A stretch of 64,000 nt of DNA. Origin: T3SED10-260 sp035363255 (GTDB taxonomy: Bacteria > Caldisericota > Caldisericia > UBA6126). Position 1 is the first letter of the stretch, and every line of letters starts with the position of its first letter. The stretch spans positions 3,530 to 67,529 of the forward strand of contig DAOSES010000013.1 of assembly GCA_035363255.1 (NCBI GenBank), written 5' to 3'. The notes beneath the pieces were generated by a model, which saw only the letters and a list, made by a program, of their open reading frames with translations, did no database searches and was not told where the DNA came from. Shown here in pieces: positions 25,915 through 34,960 of this stretch. The translations under genes and the position numbers were made by a program.

Positions 25915-26385
25915 TTAGGAATCCAAAAAAGACTTTTTATTTACTGCAGCGGATTCGGAGATAAACTTCTTTTTGTCTTCAGCGTTTATGAGCACATTGG
26001 GTGGAGCAAACAAAAAAACAAATTGGCTTATTTTTTCGATTTTACCCTCCATAGAGTAAACTGCTCCACTGACAAAATCGATAAATCGTTGAAATAACAC
26101 GCGATCAGTATCTTCAAAATTGGCTACCACGGGGCGATTGCCTTTGATGTAGTCCACTGCTTTTTTTGCTTCATCAAAACTGATGGGAGAAATGACCATG
26201 ACAGTTACATTGTTGATGGTGGTAACTGCAGGCAGCTCTTTCTTTTTTGGACTGATGCGAGAAGCGCTGTCCCGAGGGATATCAGTGTTTGGAATGCTAA
26301 CTGCTGGAGTATATTCTTCTTCCATATCTTCATCATCGTCACCCATGCCAAGCAAACGATTAAACCAATCTGCAAACTTGCTCAT
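25915..26385 (-). CDS. sepF: Cell division protein SepF
   Basis: SepF tethers FtsZ to the membrane. The 156-aa protein starts with an amphipathic helix (MSKFADWFNRLLGMG) and has an acidic linker. The conserved core is INNVTVMVISPISFDEAKKA, with NRPVVANFE and RFIDFVSGAVYSMEGKI. The start lies within the 3' end of yggS (26-bp overlap), so expression is coupled. The presence of sepF and the absence of ftsA nearby suggest that SepF is the FtsZ anchor. Confidence 0.93.
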   Translation of the reverse strand: MSKFADWFNRLLGMGDDDEDMEEEYTPAVSIPNTDIPRDSASRISPKKKELPAVTTINNVTVMVISPISFDEAKKAVDYIKGNRPVVANFEDTDRVLFQRFIDFVSGAVYSMEGKIEKISQFVFLFAPPNVLINAEDKKKFISESAAVNKKSFLDS

Positions 26386-27124
26386 TTACTACACTCTCCT
26401 CTCCAAAAATACCTCTACCGATGCGAATCAAATCAGATCCTTCCTGTATCGCCCATTGATAATCCTCGCTCATCCCCATGGAAAGACCCAAAGAAGCGAA
26501 GGAATACCGTTTTTCAAGCTCTTCTTTCAAATTCCGTAACAATGAAAAAGATCTACGATTATCAACTTCCTTTCCATTCAACGGACCCATGGTCATCAAA
26601 CCACATACTTTTATATTTTCTAAAAATACTATTTTATCCATGAAAAGCAATAGATTATCAGGGTTAAATCCAAATTTAGTGGTTTCCATGGAGGTATTAA
26701 CTTCAATATATATGGAAAGAGGCTCGTTTATTGGGGAATATTTTTTAGATATTTGTTGTGCTAATTCGAGGCTATCAATAGCATCCAAAGAGGAGAACAG
26801 CTCAGTTGCTTTTTTGATTTTGTTGCTTTGAAGATGACCAATGAAATGGAACAACTCTTTGCTCAGATGGTGTTCCTGGTATAAAACAGGGAGTTTTTCC
26901 TGAGCAGATTGAATATAGTTTTCTCCAAAAAGCCTGATCCCTGCCTGATAGGCATAGAGGATTTCCTGAACGGAAGCTTTTTTGCACACTGCCATGAGTT
27001 TGGTCGGATTTTGTTTGGGACGATACTTCTGAGACAGATAGTTTACTTTTTCTTGAAGGAAGTGAATGTTGTGGGTGATTATTTCCTGTTTGTTCACGGT
27101 TTGACAGGAGTTTTTTTGATCCAT
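26360..27124 (-). CDS. yggS: YggS/PROSC family PLP-binding protein
   Basis: This family binds pyridoxal phosphate and keeps PLP pools balanced. The PLP lysine lies in LMAVCKKAS, with GENYIQSAQEK, HFIGHLQSNK and the C-terminal SMGMSEDYQWAIQEGS and IRIGRGIFG. The 254-aa length is slightly above the family norm because of an N-terminal extension. It overlaps both neighbours (31 bp with the HlyD-like gene, 26 bp with sepF). The position next to sepF is the conserved ylmE-ylmF order of Gram-positive bacteria. Confidence 0.93.
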   Translation of the reverse strand: MDQKNSCQTVNKQEIITHNIHFLQEKVNYLSQKYRPKQNPTKLMAVCKKASVQEILYAYQAGIRLFGENYIQSAQEKLPVLYQEHHLSKELFHFIGHLQSNKIKKATELFSSLDAIDSLELAQQISKKYSPINEPLSIYIEVNTSMETTKFGFNPDNLLLFMDKIVFLENIKVCGLMTMGPLNGKEVDNRRSFSLLRNLKEELEKRYSFASLGLSMGMSEDYQWAIQEGSDLIRIGRGIFGEESVVNEQVCRLV

Positions 27125-28053
27125 TGCCCAGCATCAGTGTAGATTTCTTGAGAAGTTTCCAAACCCTCCACAATGTATTGTTGGGAGAAGGGATCCAAGC
27201 CCCGAAGTTTTACTTCAATTTGTCGTGCTTCTTCATTTTTTTCATAGACGTAGTACTTGCCGTTTTCTCCCTTGTGTACTGCTGATTTTGGTAAAAGGGA
27301 AGCAGTAACATAGCCAAAGGTGAAAAATCCTGAAATTTTGCGGTTGTTGAGCAAGGTGTCAATATAATAAGGGGTGGTCAGCACTACAAGTGAATGCTCT
27401 TTTTCACGCTTTTCAATTTTGTGGACTGTAGCTCCAAGGATCAGATTGGTGGGACTTTCTATTCTGAAATTGATTTCACTGGAAGCTTTAAAGTTTTGGG
27501 AAAAAAGACCTTCAGTGAGTTCGGTGTAAATTGGATCAAGTGCGAGAATCAAATGCATTTGATCGTTTTCTACGATTTTAAATAGGAAATCTCCTTTTTT
27601 TACGGTTTGGTCGTCTCCCAGGCGGATTTGCTTTGCGGGAGGGTCTATAATTTCTTGCAGGAGAAGTTGGTCAAGATTGGCGAGAATGAACTTTTCTTCG
27701 CATCCGTCTTTGATGTAGCTAAGAAGGCCATTATGCTGGTTTAATATGGTTTCACTACCTCGAGAACCTTTTTTGAGTTCAATGATCTCGCTTTGGGGTC
27801 TGAGCAGCTCTCCAGCTTCTTGAAGGCGAATAGCTTTTCCTTCATCAGGAGAGACCACGAGATGCTCAGTACGGGCTACAAAACCGCTACCGGGTATGAT
27901 GAGTTCTATTCGTTGAAGAGTAGCTTGCATAGTATCGGAGCTTTTGTTTTGAAACAAACCACGTCCAATGTTCCAAAACAACAACAAAGCAAAAAAAACA
28001 CTAAGCAGGCTGATAAGCAATATGGGGAGAGCAATCGATTTTTGGCGACGCAT
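27094..28053 (-). CDS. HlyD-like membrane-anchored protein of the division cluster
   Basis: A short basic start (MRRQKS) leads into one transmembrane helix (about residues 8-30). The remaining 290 residues are beta-rich with a biotinyl/barrel-sandwich look: SGFVARTEHLVVSP, then a LSYIKDG strand and a late KSAVHKGENGKYYVYE segment typical of membrane-fusion proteins. I recall similar HlyD-like genes directly before yggS-sepF in clostridia such as Moorella (from memory). No transporter partner is present. It lies 1 bp after ftsZ. Confidence 0.65.
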   Translation of the reverse strand: MRRQKSIALPILLISLLSVFFALLLFWNIGRGLFQNKSSDTMQATLQRIELIIPGSGFVARTEHLVVSPDEGKAIRLQEAGELLRPQSEIIELKKGSRGSETILNQHNGLLSYIKDGCEEKFILANLDQLLLQEIIDPPAKQIRLGDDQTVKKGDFLFKIVENDQMHLILALDPIYTELTEGLFSQNFKASSEINFRIESPTNLILGATVHKIEKREKEHSLVVLTTPYYIDTLLNNRKISGFFTFGYVTASLLPKSAVHKGENGKYYVYEKNEEARQIEVKLRGLDPFSQQYIVEGLETSQEIYTDAGQWIKKTPVKP

Positions 28054-28054
28054 C

Positions 28055-29110
28055 TTAACCCATGTTTTTCTTGAGGAAAGAAGGAATATCGATCAGGGAT
28101 TCGGATTCTTCATGCTCGGAAGACTCAGAAATATGTTCGGTAAAGGAAACAGGAGCTTCCTTGCCAAAGCCTGTAGCAATGAGGGTGAGCTTGACTTCTT
28201 CGTCCACATCGTCTTTTAGTATGACACCCCAGATGATATTGGAATCTTTTGGAAAGAATCGTTTGATTTCTTTCATGGATTCGTTGACTTCGTTCATGGT
28301 AAAGCTTTTGCCAGCAGTCATATTTAAAAGGATACCACGGGAGTCTGAGATGTTTGCATCGAGAAGTTTGCTGTTGATGGCTTTTTTGGCGGCTTCGATG
28401 GCGCGATTTTCGCCTTTGCCATGACCTATACCAAGAAAAGCAGTGCCTTGATCTTTGATAATAGTGCGTAGATCTGCAAAATCAACATTGACTAGACCAG
28501 GCTCAGTTATGATATCGGAGATACCTTGCACTCCCTGTCGAAGAACATCGTCTGCCATCATAAAAGCATCTACCAGGGAGGTGGATTTGGTGCTGATTTG
28601 AAGGAGTTTGTCGTTGCAGATGGTGATGAGAGTATCTACGGAGCCCTGAAGCTTTTTGATACCTTCATCTGCTACAGACATGCGACGGGTGCCTTCAAAA
28701 TAGAAGGGTTTGGTAACGATGGCGATGGTGAGGATGTTCATTTCTCGGGCAATTCTGGCTATGACAGGAGTGGCTCCAGTGCCTGTGCCACCACCCATAC
28801 CAGAAGTGATGATGAGGAGGTCTGTACCTGAAAAAATTTCACGCAAAACCTCTTCGCTTTCTTCTGCGGATTTTTCGCCCAGGTCTGCCATTGCTCCCGC
28901 TCCGAGACCTTTGGTGATTTTAGGACCTATCTGAATTTTAGTTTCAGCTAGCGACATTCGTAATGCTTGAACATCTGTATTGGCTGCAATAAAATCAACA
29001 CCCGAAATACCGCATTGTATCATTCGGTTGACAGCATTTGTGCCGCCTCCGCCAATCCCAATTACTTTCAGTACTGGTTTTTGATCCCAGGGATCAAGTT
29101 CCTTATTCAT
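28055..29110 (-). CDS. ftsZ: Cell division protein FtsZ
   Basis: FtsZ is the tubulin-like GTPase of the division ring. The N-terminal loop reads IGIGGGGTNAVNRM and the tubulin signature GGGTGTGATPVIA. The synergy region holds the catalytic NVDFADLRT. A short linker leads to the C-terminal peptide SLIDIPSFLKK, which binds anchor proteins. I placed the start at the second ATG (29110) because AGGAG lies six bases before it; an ATG two codons upstream would touch that site. Order: ftsQ, ftsZ, HlyD-like, yggS, sepF. Confidence 0.97.
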   Translation of the reverse strand: MNKELDPWDQKPVLKVIGIGGGGTNAVNRMIQCGISGVDFIAANTDVQALRMSLAETKIQIGPKITKGLGAGAMADLGEKSAEESEEVLREIFSGTDLLIITSGMGGGTGTGATPVIARIAREMNILTIAIVTKPFYFEGTRRMSVADEGIKKLQGSVDTLITICNDKLLQISTKSTSLVDAFMMADDVLRQGVQGISDIITEPGLVNVDFADLRTIIKDQGTAFLGIGHGKGENRAIEAAKKAINSKLLDANISDSRGILLNMTAGKSFTMNEVNESMKEIKRFFPKDSNIIWGVILKDDVDEEVKLTLIATGFGKEAPVSFTEHISESSEHEESESLIDIPSFLKKNMG

Positions 29111-29172
29111 ATCCATCTCCTTTCTCTCTCTGAAAGGTTGTTTGTATTATCATACTTGTATAGGTGATAAAA

Positions 29173-29901
29173 TCAAGGATTCTTTGAATGAAAACGACAA
29201 ATTATTTTCTTTTCAAACCTAAAATCGATTTCATTGTAAGCACTCTGTTTAAGTTTTTGCTGAATTTTGGGGTCAGATAAAACCTTGATATGGTTGTTTA
29301 TCTTGGAATAATCAGACTTTTTTCCTAAGATAAAGTGCACATCACGATAATCAACGAAAGATAAACCCAAAGATTCGTTATAGGAAATAACTTTGATAGA
29401 AGGACCAATGCTGTTTTCAGAATTGAGCAAAAAGCGTACAAATTCTTGAATGTATTTACGGTATGCCTCTATTTGATCTATGCTAGTATTGATTTGAATT
29501 GAAAACAACGCTTCTCTCGCTGACCCAGTGCTGTCGAGGTTTGCTTGACTTGTTTGGGAGCCAGTGATAATTTCTCCATTGGTATGAACGTACCATAGCT
29601 GATGATTAAGTTCAATAGGGATGAGTTGGGTGCTCTCGTCGATACGCAGGACATATATGATACCCTTTCTTTCAAGTTTGTGTCGGAGATATTGTGGAAT
29701 CAATGATGGAAACACGAGTGTATTCAGCTTTTTTTTGGAAATTAAGCCTGCTTTGAGATTATGCTGTGAAATTTCATTCCAGAGGATTCTTTTGCTTTCC
29801 CCAGTGGCTGAAATCGAAAAGAGTGGTTTGGCAATATAAAAATAATCGAAACAAAACAAGACTAGAGCCAGAAATAATGTCCAAATCAAAAACTTCTTCA
29901 T
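29173..29901 (-). CDS. ftsQ: FtsQ/DivIB-like division protein
   Basis: A short cytoplasmic start is followed by one transmembrane helix (about residues 5-24) and an extracellular part. The POTRA region is degenerate (FSISATGESKRILWNE...), but the fold pattern continues with LERKGIIYVLRID and ends with YNEIDFRFEKKIICR. That ending closely resembles the FtsQ C-terminal strand pair. The place, 62 bp upstream of ftsZ on the same strand, fits. The sequence is divergent, so the name rests on topology, the final motif and context together. Confidence 0.7.
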   Translation of the reverse strand: MKKFLIWTLFLALVLFCFDYFYIAKPLFSISATGESKRILWNEISQHNLKAGLISKKKLNTLVFPSLIPQYLRHKLERKGIIYVLRIDESTQLIPIELNHQLWYVHTNGEIITGSQTSQANLDSTGSAREALFSIQINTSIDQIEAYRKYIQEFVRFLLNSENSIGPSIKVISYNESLGLSFVDYRDVHFILGKKSDYSKINNHIKVLSDPKIQQKLKQSAYNEIDFRFEKKIICRFHSKNP

Positions 29902-29919
29902 GATGGAAATAAAGGAAAA

Positions 29920-29992
29920 TGTGCCCGAGAGGACTCGAACCTCCAGTCTACGGCTCCGGAGGCCGTTGCTTTATCCATTAAGCTACGGGCAC
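29920..29992 (-). tRNA. tRNA-Arg (anticodon CCG)
   Basis: The reverse strand folds into a full cloverleaf of 73 nt: acceptor GTGCCCG/CGGGCAC with discriminator A, a D-arm, an anticodon stem ACGGC/GCCGT, loop CTCCGGA with anticodon CCG, a 5-nt variable loop, and a T-arm GGAGG-TTCGAGT-CCTCT with one G-T pair. The 3' CCA is not encoded. It lies between the P-loop ATPase gene and ftsQ on the same strand. Confidence 0.95.
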
Positions 29993-30025
29993 ATGCAGTT
30001 TTAAGAATATTCATTTTTCACTTTT

Positions 30026-30721
30026 TTACAATGTATCAAGTTTTTCCCAGGGAAACATCAGATGAAGCTGGAGAGGAAGAATATCAAATGAGGATACTTG
30101 AGGAGGGATGGGTGTTTTTAAAAGTTTATCCCATACTGCTACCTTGAAGATGGGTATCCCCAGCATTTTACTCGCACTTCCGATAGCTTGGATGCCCCGG
30201 CAAACTTCTTCCCAAGTACTTGAAAAGCGAATATGCGAATTGGCTACAATACCATCAATCTTCAATTTAGACAAACGACTCAAGTCTTGAATCGAGGACG
30301 TGATGTGTTCTGGAGTGTCGCTATATGGTCTCATTGCATTGATGACTACGTAGGTTTTTACCTTCATATCCGCAAATTGGTCTTTAAATTGGGCAATGGT
30401 GATGGAGCCACGATCTTCACCGCCTACATCAATTACCATGTCGTAGTGGTCATCATAGAGATATTTCATCATTTGCGCAGGAATGATGGGCATGTCAGCA
30501 TGTCGTATTTTTTCATCGGGCAAAAGCAGATCAACTCCAAGCAATTTTAAGCTTTCTGCAATATCACGGATTCGGATATAGGGTTTGATCACGTCCAAAT
30601 CCATAAGTTTTACTGGACGCTTGTTTTGTTTCATGAGTATCAGAGTATAATTGACTGCTATTTCACTTTTCCCAGAACCCATATTGCCTATGAAGATAGT
30701 AATTTCTTTGTCTTGAATCAT
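30026..30721 (-). CDS. P-loop (MinD/CobQ-like) ATPase linked to the butyrate kinase cluster
   Basis: The 231-aa protein begins with a Walker A box, FIGNMGSGKSE, and has a DVIKPYIRIRD switch-like segment and a Walker B-like MVIDVGGEDRG. The pattern is that of the MinD/ParA/CobQ class, though without the deviant lysine motif KGG. Its start overlaps the stop of the second kinase by 4 bp. Such ATPases occur next to 2-oxoacid oxidoreductase or acyl kinase genes in anaerobes (from memory); their job is not known. A role in maturation of an iron-sulfur or CoA enzyme is one guess. Confidence 0.75.
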   Translation of the reverse strand: MIQDKEITIFIGNMGSGKSEIAVNYTLILMKQNKRPVKLMDLDVIKPYIRIRDIAESLKLLGVDLLLPDEKIRHADMPIIPAQMMKYLYDDHYDMVIDVGGEDRGSITIAQFKDQFADMKVKTYVVINAMRPYSDTPEHITSSIQDLSRLSKLKIDGIVANSHIRFSSTWEEVCRGIQAIGSASKMLGIPIFKVAVWDKLLKTPIPPQVSSFDILPLQLHLMFPWEKLDTL

Positions 30722-31806
30722 ACAAGCCTTTCACAATAGATGTTGGTCTGCATTTCCTTGGTTAACACCGCAAAAGCATTTTCCGCTAAAGCTGCCATTT
30801 CATCTTCTCCTGGATAGACCATCAAAGGTGCGATAAAGGAAGTATAATCTGATATGGCCTTGCATAGATACTTGGATCTTGCCATACCACCCGTGAGTAC
30901 AATGGCATCAACTCTTCCCCACAAAACAGCACTCATTTCTCCAATAGTTTTTGCGGTTTGATATATCATGCCTTCAAATATCAGATGGCATTCTTTATCC
31001 CCTTCCAATGCCTTGTCTTCTACTTCTTTGGCATTATTGGTGCCTAAATGAGACACCATACCCCCCTTTCCTGCAAGTAGTTTTATCATTTCTTCACGTG
31101 AGTACTTTCCAGAAAAGCATAGTTTGAGTAGTGATAATATTGGGAGAGTTCCTGAACGTTCAGCCGAATAGGGGCCTTCTCCGTTCAAAGCGTTGTTAAC
31201 ATCGACTACGAGACCGTATTGATGAGCTCCAATAGAGATGCCTCCTCCAAGGTGAACCACAATCAAGTTGCATTCTTCATACTTTTTTCCGATATCTTTG
31301 GCTGCTTTTCGGGCAATATACTTTTGGTTGAGTGCGTGAAAAATGCTTTTACGTTCGATCCCCCTAAGGCCGGTAAATCGAGCAGTTGAGTGCATTTCAT
31401 CTACAGTTACTGGGTCAGCAATAAAGGCGGGTATGCGGTATTCTTTTGCTAAATCATACGCTATGATTGCGGCAAGATTTGAAGCGTGGGAGCCATATCG
31501 ACAACTTTTCAAGTCTTCCACCATGGCAGGGCTAATAGGATAAACACCCGATGGGAGGGGATGGAGAAGGCCTCCTCTTGAGGCAATAGCAGAGAAAGTG
31601 TTTAGTTCATAGCCTTTTTCTTTAAGCCATTCCAAGAGGATTTTTTTTCGAAAAGGATATTGTTGGATGATATTTTCGTATTCTTTTAACTCGTCCACAC
31701 TGTGTTGGATGTTTTCTTTGCAAAGCTCTTCCTTGCCAGAGAAAACGGCTACTTTGGTGGAAGTGGATCCAGGATTGATGACAAAGATAAGATGGTCTTT
31801 GCTCAT
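30718..31806 (-). CDS. buk: Butyrate kinase, copy 2
   Basis: This is an ASKHA-fold acyl kinase that makes ATP from an acyl phosphate. It starts HLIFVINPGSTSTKVAVF (phosphate-1 motif) and contains VVHLGGGISIGAH and the VLTGGMARSKYL adenosine motif. Length is 362 aa, normal for Buk. It differs clearly from the first copy at 32737-33798. The pair flanks ptb, so the two kinases may prefer different acids (butyrate, isobutyrate, isovalerate). It is 2 bp downstream of ptb. Confidence 0.93.
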   Translation of the reverse strand: MSKDHLIFVINPGSTSTKVAVFSGKEELCKENIQHSVDELKEYENIIQQYPFRKKILLEWLKEKGYELNTFSAIASRGGLLHPLPSGVYPISPAMVEDLKSCRYGSHASNLAAIIAYDLAKEYRIPAFIADPVTVDEMHSTARFTGLRGIERKSIFHALNQKYIARKAAKDIGKKYEECNLIVVHLGGGISIGAHQYGLVVDVNNALNGEGPYSAERSGTLPILSLLKLCFSGKYSREEMIKLLAGKGGMVSHLGTNNAKEVEDKALEGDKECHLIFEGMIYQTAKTIGEMSAVLWGRVDAIVLTGGMARSKYLCKAISDYTSFIAPLMVYPGEDEMAALAENAFAVLTKEMQTNIYCERLV

Positions 31807-31808
31807 GG

Positions 31809-32720
31809 CTACCTCCCTGCTTTTGCCATCAGATTGGCTATCATGATGGCATTTAATTTGTTGTCGGGGGTGTCGGCTCGAGAAGGAACAACCACAGGTA
31901 CTTTGGCTCCAACCACGATACCAGCGGATTCTACTTTTCCTCCCCCAAGATAAATCAGAACCTTGTAAAAAATGTTTCCTGATTCAATGTTGGGCATGAG
32001 CATAATGTCCACATCTCCTGCAATAGCGCTTACTATACCCTTGTGCTCACAAGCTTCTCGAGAAACAGCATTATCCACTGCCATTGGTCCATCAGCAATA
32101 ATGCCTGCCAATTGTTTTCTGTCAGACATACGTGTGATAATGGCTGCGTCCATGGTCGATTGAATGTTGGGGGTTATAGTTTCAATAGCAGAAATAAGAG
32201 CAGCTTTTGCAGGATAAAAGCCCAATGCCTTTGAAACTTGTGCTGCGTTTTTTAGAATTTCTATCTTGTTTTCGAGGCTATAATCGGTGACCATTCCGCC
32301 ATCGGTCATCAGGATCATTTTATGATAACATTCGCTTTTGATGACCCCAACATGTGAAAGAAGCTTGCTTTTGCGTATCCCGTATTCTTTGTTAAGCACT
32401 TCTTTGAGAAGTACAGGGGTTGAAATCATGCCTTTCATTAATATTTCAGCTTTTTCTTCATTTATCATTTGAAGTGCTATCCGGCATTGTTTTACTTGAT
32501 CAGCTTCATCGATAATCTCGAAATCGTTGATAGATACATCAGGTGGGAGGTGTTGCTTGATTTTTTCTTTTGAATCAATGAGTACTGGGGTAACTATTTT
32601 GAGTCGCGAAGCATTCACTATAGCTGCCAAAACATCTTCATCCCCCGCAGAAACCACCACCATTTTTTGAGCATCGTATGCTTTGGTAAATTCTAAGGCT
32701 TCTTGAAAACTTTTAATCAT
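31809..32720 (-). CDS. ptb: Phosphate butyryltransferase
   Basis: Ptb converts acyl-CoA plus phosphate to acyl phosphate, which the adjacent kinases use for ATP. The 303-aa protein fits the Pta/Ptb fold: VVVSAGDEDVLAAI at the start, then MKGMISTPVLLKEVLN, VTDGGMV-like MTDGGMVTDYSLE and IADGPMAVDNAVS, and a C-terminal GAKVPVVVPSRAD. The latter motifs are shared with bacterial Ptb. It sits between the two buk genes in one operon. Confidence 0.94.
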   Translation of the reverse strand: MIKSFQEALEFTKAYDAQKMVVVSAGDEDVLAAIVNASRLKIVTPVLIDSKEKIKQHLPPDVSINDFEIIDEADQVKQCRIALQMINEEKAEILMKGMISTPVLLKEVLNKEYGIRKSKLLSHVGVIKSECYHKMILMTDGGMVTDYSLENKIEILKNAAQVSKALGFYPAKAALISAIETITPNIQSTMDAAIITRMSDRKQLAGIIADGPMAVDNAVSREACEHKGIVSAIAGDVDIMLMPNIESGNIFYKVLIYLGGGKVESAGIVVGAKVPVVVPSRADTPDNKLNAIMIANLMAKAGR

Positions 32721-32736
32721 GATATCCTCCTGTTGA

Positions 32737-33798
32737 TCAATATACTAAGATTTCTTCTTCTTTTCTAATGGCTCTTAAGCCTGCCATAGCCAGGGCTCTA
32801 AGCTCATCACTTCCCGCTTCAATATGAACCTGAGCAATCCACTGAACTCTACTGGTGATGATATTGGTTAATTGTGGCTGATGGCTCATCCCTCCAGTGA
32901 GTATGATGACATCAATCTTGTCTCGAATGATAGCACTCATTGCTCCAATTTCTTTAGAAATCTGATATGCCAAAGCATCAAAAACTTCCTTTGCGTAGCT
33001 GTTGCCTTGTTCAATTTTAGCAAGAACTTCTCTTAAGTCGTGAGTACCAAGATAAGAGATCAAGCCTGCATTCTTGAGGAGCAGATTTTTTAAGCTGGTG
33101 AAATCAGCTCCTTCCTGGAAAGCCATATTGACTACATCAATGCTGGGCAGAGTTCCTGCTCGGTTAGAGGAAAAAGGACCCCCCTCGTTGGCATTGTTAA
33201 CATCAATGATTTTACCTTTTCGAACTGCTGAGACTGATATCCCACCTCCAAGATGAGCAACTACAGCATTGATTTCATTAAAATCCAGGGAGTGTTCCTG
33301 ACAATACTTTTTTAATACTGCTCTGACATTTAGTGGATGATCGAGGGATTTACGCTCAATTTCTTTGATGCCAGACAGTCTGGCTAAATCGGTAAATTCA
33401 TCCACCGAAACTGGATCAGCAATAAAAGCCGGGATATGATACTCTTTGCCAATTTCGTAGGAAATCATTGGCCCAAGATTCGAAGCGTGTTCACCATATT
33501 TACTATTTTCGACATCTTCCATTAGAGCATCGTTGATGGCATATACTCCTGCTTTGAGTGGTTTTAAGATGCCTCCTCGCCCTACTACCATGCTTAAGTC
33601 CTCTAAACGATATTCGTGCTTTCTAAGTTGTTCTAAAATGGCATTCTTGCGAAAGTTTTTTTGCTCAGGAATAGTAGCAAAAGCTTTCAATTCGTTAAAA
33701 TCGTGATCCACATCCTGCTCAAATTGTAATATTTCATCATGAAACACTGCAATTTTGGTGGAAGTGGATCCAGGATTAATGACTAAAGTTTTTTCCAT
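32737..33798 (-). CDS. buk: Butyrate kinase, copy 1
   Basis: The true start is the ATG at 33798, six bases after AAGGAG, giving MEKTLVINPGSTSTKIAVF; the longer open frame upstream lies inside the DUF362 gene. The kinase boxes are the phosphate-1 motif at the N-terminus, VVAHLGGGISVSAV and ILTGGMSHQPQL. Length is about 353 aa. The start overlaps the end of the DUF362-ferredoxin gene by 23 bp, so the two are translationally coupled. It begins the buk-ptb-buk set. Confidence 0.93.
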   Translation of the reverse strand: MEKTLVINPGSTSTKIAVFHDEILQFEQDVDHDFNELKAFATIPEQKNFRKNAILEQLRKHEYRLEDLSMVVGRGGILKPLKAGVYAINDALMEDVENSKYGEHASNLGPMISYEIGKEYHIPAFIADPVSVDEFTDLARLSGIKEIERKSLDHPLNVRAVLKKYCQEHSLDFNEINAVVAHLGGGISVSAVRKGKIIDVNNANEGGPFSSNRAGTLPSIDVVNMAFQEGADFTSLKNLLLKNAGLISYLGTHDLREVLAKIEQGNSYAKEVFDALAYQISKEIGAMSAIIRDKIDVIILTGGMSHQPQLTNIITSRVQWIAQVHIEAGSDELRALAMAGLRAIRKEEEILVY

Positions 33799-34918
33799 GG
33801 GCAACTCCTTTTGATATAATTTGAACGGCACTCGAAGGACAAATATCGATACAATGACCACAATAATGACATTTGGGTGAATTCCATACATAGCCAGCTT
33901 TTGATGTTTTTTCCCAGGCAGAGAATGGGCAAGTCAAGACGCATTGATCGCATTGAATGCATTGTTCTGGGCGAGAAACAAGTTGGCTTTTAAAATCAAA
34001 AGAAACCTGCTTGGTTAGATATTTGAGAGGTTTGCGAAAAGGGGGTCCAATGAGAGTGATCTTGACGATATCTCCGATACCCCATCGTCTTTGATGTGCA
34101 AGTCGATTGAGAGGTATTTGAAGAGCTCTGATCCCCGCCAGGGCTGAGGAATAGCTATCCCCGGATACAAAATCGTTTGTTATGGCTATATAGGGTTCTT
34201 CCACGCAATCAAAAAGTGCTGAGAAGTTGATTTTGTGGATCAAAGGCTGTAAATGCTCTAAAAGCATATGAGAACGACTTCTAAGATTGCTTTGGACGAG
34301 AACAAAGGATTGACATGACTGAGGTAAAGCATAAAACAAGGAGCTAATGGTGCCATGGATTGCAAACAGAGAGGAACTTTCAAAAGGATTGATGGGAATG
34401 ATGATATCGGCTTCCACAAGAGCTTCTGGCAAATAAATGTTTTTTGCTTGAGGTATGGAAGAGATGCTGGAAGAATATGATGTCGTTGATACTCTTGGAC
34501 CAAAGCCCAAGGGAAGGGATTGACTGAAGCTGGCTTGAGGAAGGGCTTGGGGTGGAGCTGAAATAGAAACATACCTACAATCCAGATGGTGCTCAGCAGT
34601 AGGAAATATCTCTTTGATGAATGGAAGGTAGCTGGAATGACGCAAACTGAAAAAGGACTGTGCTGATATCGGTTCCAGGATCTTGATAAATTGTTCTTGA
34701 ATAAGCTTTACGGTGTTTAAAGTGTTTGGAACATGATGCGAATGTCTGCTAATATCTGTAAAGAAAACAATTTTTTTATTTTTTTGCTCTGTTTTAAAAA
34801 AAGGGCTAATCGAAAGATTTCGTGTTTGTTGATCCTGGCCCAAAATATCCTCAAAAATCTCATGAATAGTTGACGCAAGGCCATCCAATTCTGATGGTTT
34901 CCAAAATACTATTGCCAT
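33776..34918 (-). CDS. DUF362 protein with C-terminal 2[4Fe-4S] ferredoxin domain
   Basis: The 380-aa protein has a DUF362 body and, at about residues 305-370, two ferredoxin clusters: CIQCDQCVLTCP and CHYCGHCIDICP. DUF362 proteins are cytoplasmic, redox-linked and of unknown function. The middle part (about 130-160) is rich in Ser/Pro/Gln. It is the first gene of the acyl kinase operon and overlaps buk. I infer an electron-transfer step tied to the acid-forming pathway, for example reductive activation, but no substrate can be named. Confidence 0.85.
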   Translation of the reverse strand: MAIVFWKPSELDGLASTIHEIFEDILGQDQQTRNLSISPFFKTEQKNKKIVFFTDISRHSHHVPNTLNTVKLIQEQFIKILEPISAQSFFSLRHSSYLPFIKEIFPTAEHHLDCRYVSISAPPQALPQASFSQSLPLGFGPRVSTTSYSSSISSIPQAKNIYLPEALVEADIIIPINPFESSSLFAIHGTISSLFYALPQSCQSFVLVQSNLRSRSHMLLEHLQPLIHKINFSALFDCVEEPYIAITNDFVSGDSYSSALAGIRALQIPLNRLAHQRRWGIGDIVKITLIGPPFRKPLKYLTKQVSFDFKSQLVSRPEQCIQCDQCVLTCPFSAWEKTSKAGYVWNSPKCHYCGHCIDICPSSAVQIISKGVAHGKNFSH

Positions 34919-34947
34919 TCCACATCCTTTTTCTGACTCATTACTAT

Positions 34948-34953
34948 TATAAT
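34948..34953 (+). promoter_or_regulatory. -10 box directly before the 615-aa gene
   Basis: A perfect TATAAT ends seven bases before the ATG at 34961. Transcription from it would start at or next to the start codon. No ribosome site fits between. The divergent DUF362 gene starts at 34918, only 42 bp away. Confidence 0.45.
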
Positions 34954-34960
34954 AATAGCA

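Noticed and set aside
33799..33891. An upstream extension of the first butyrate kinase
   Set aside because: The added 31 residues lie inside the DUF362 gene, and a good ribosome site precedes the internal ATG at 33798.
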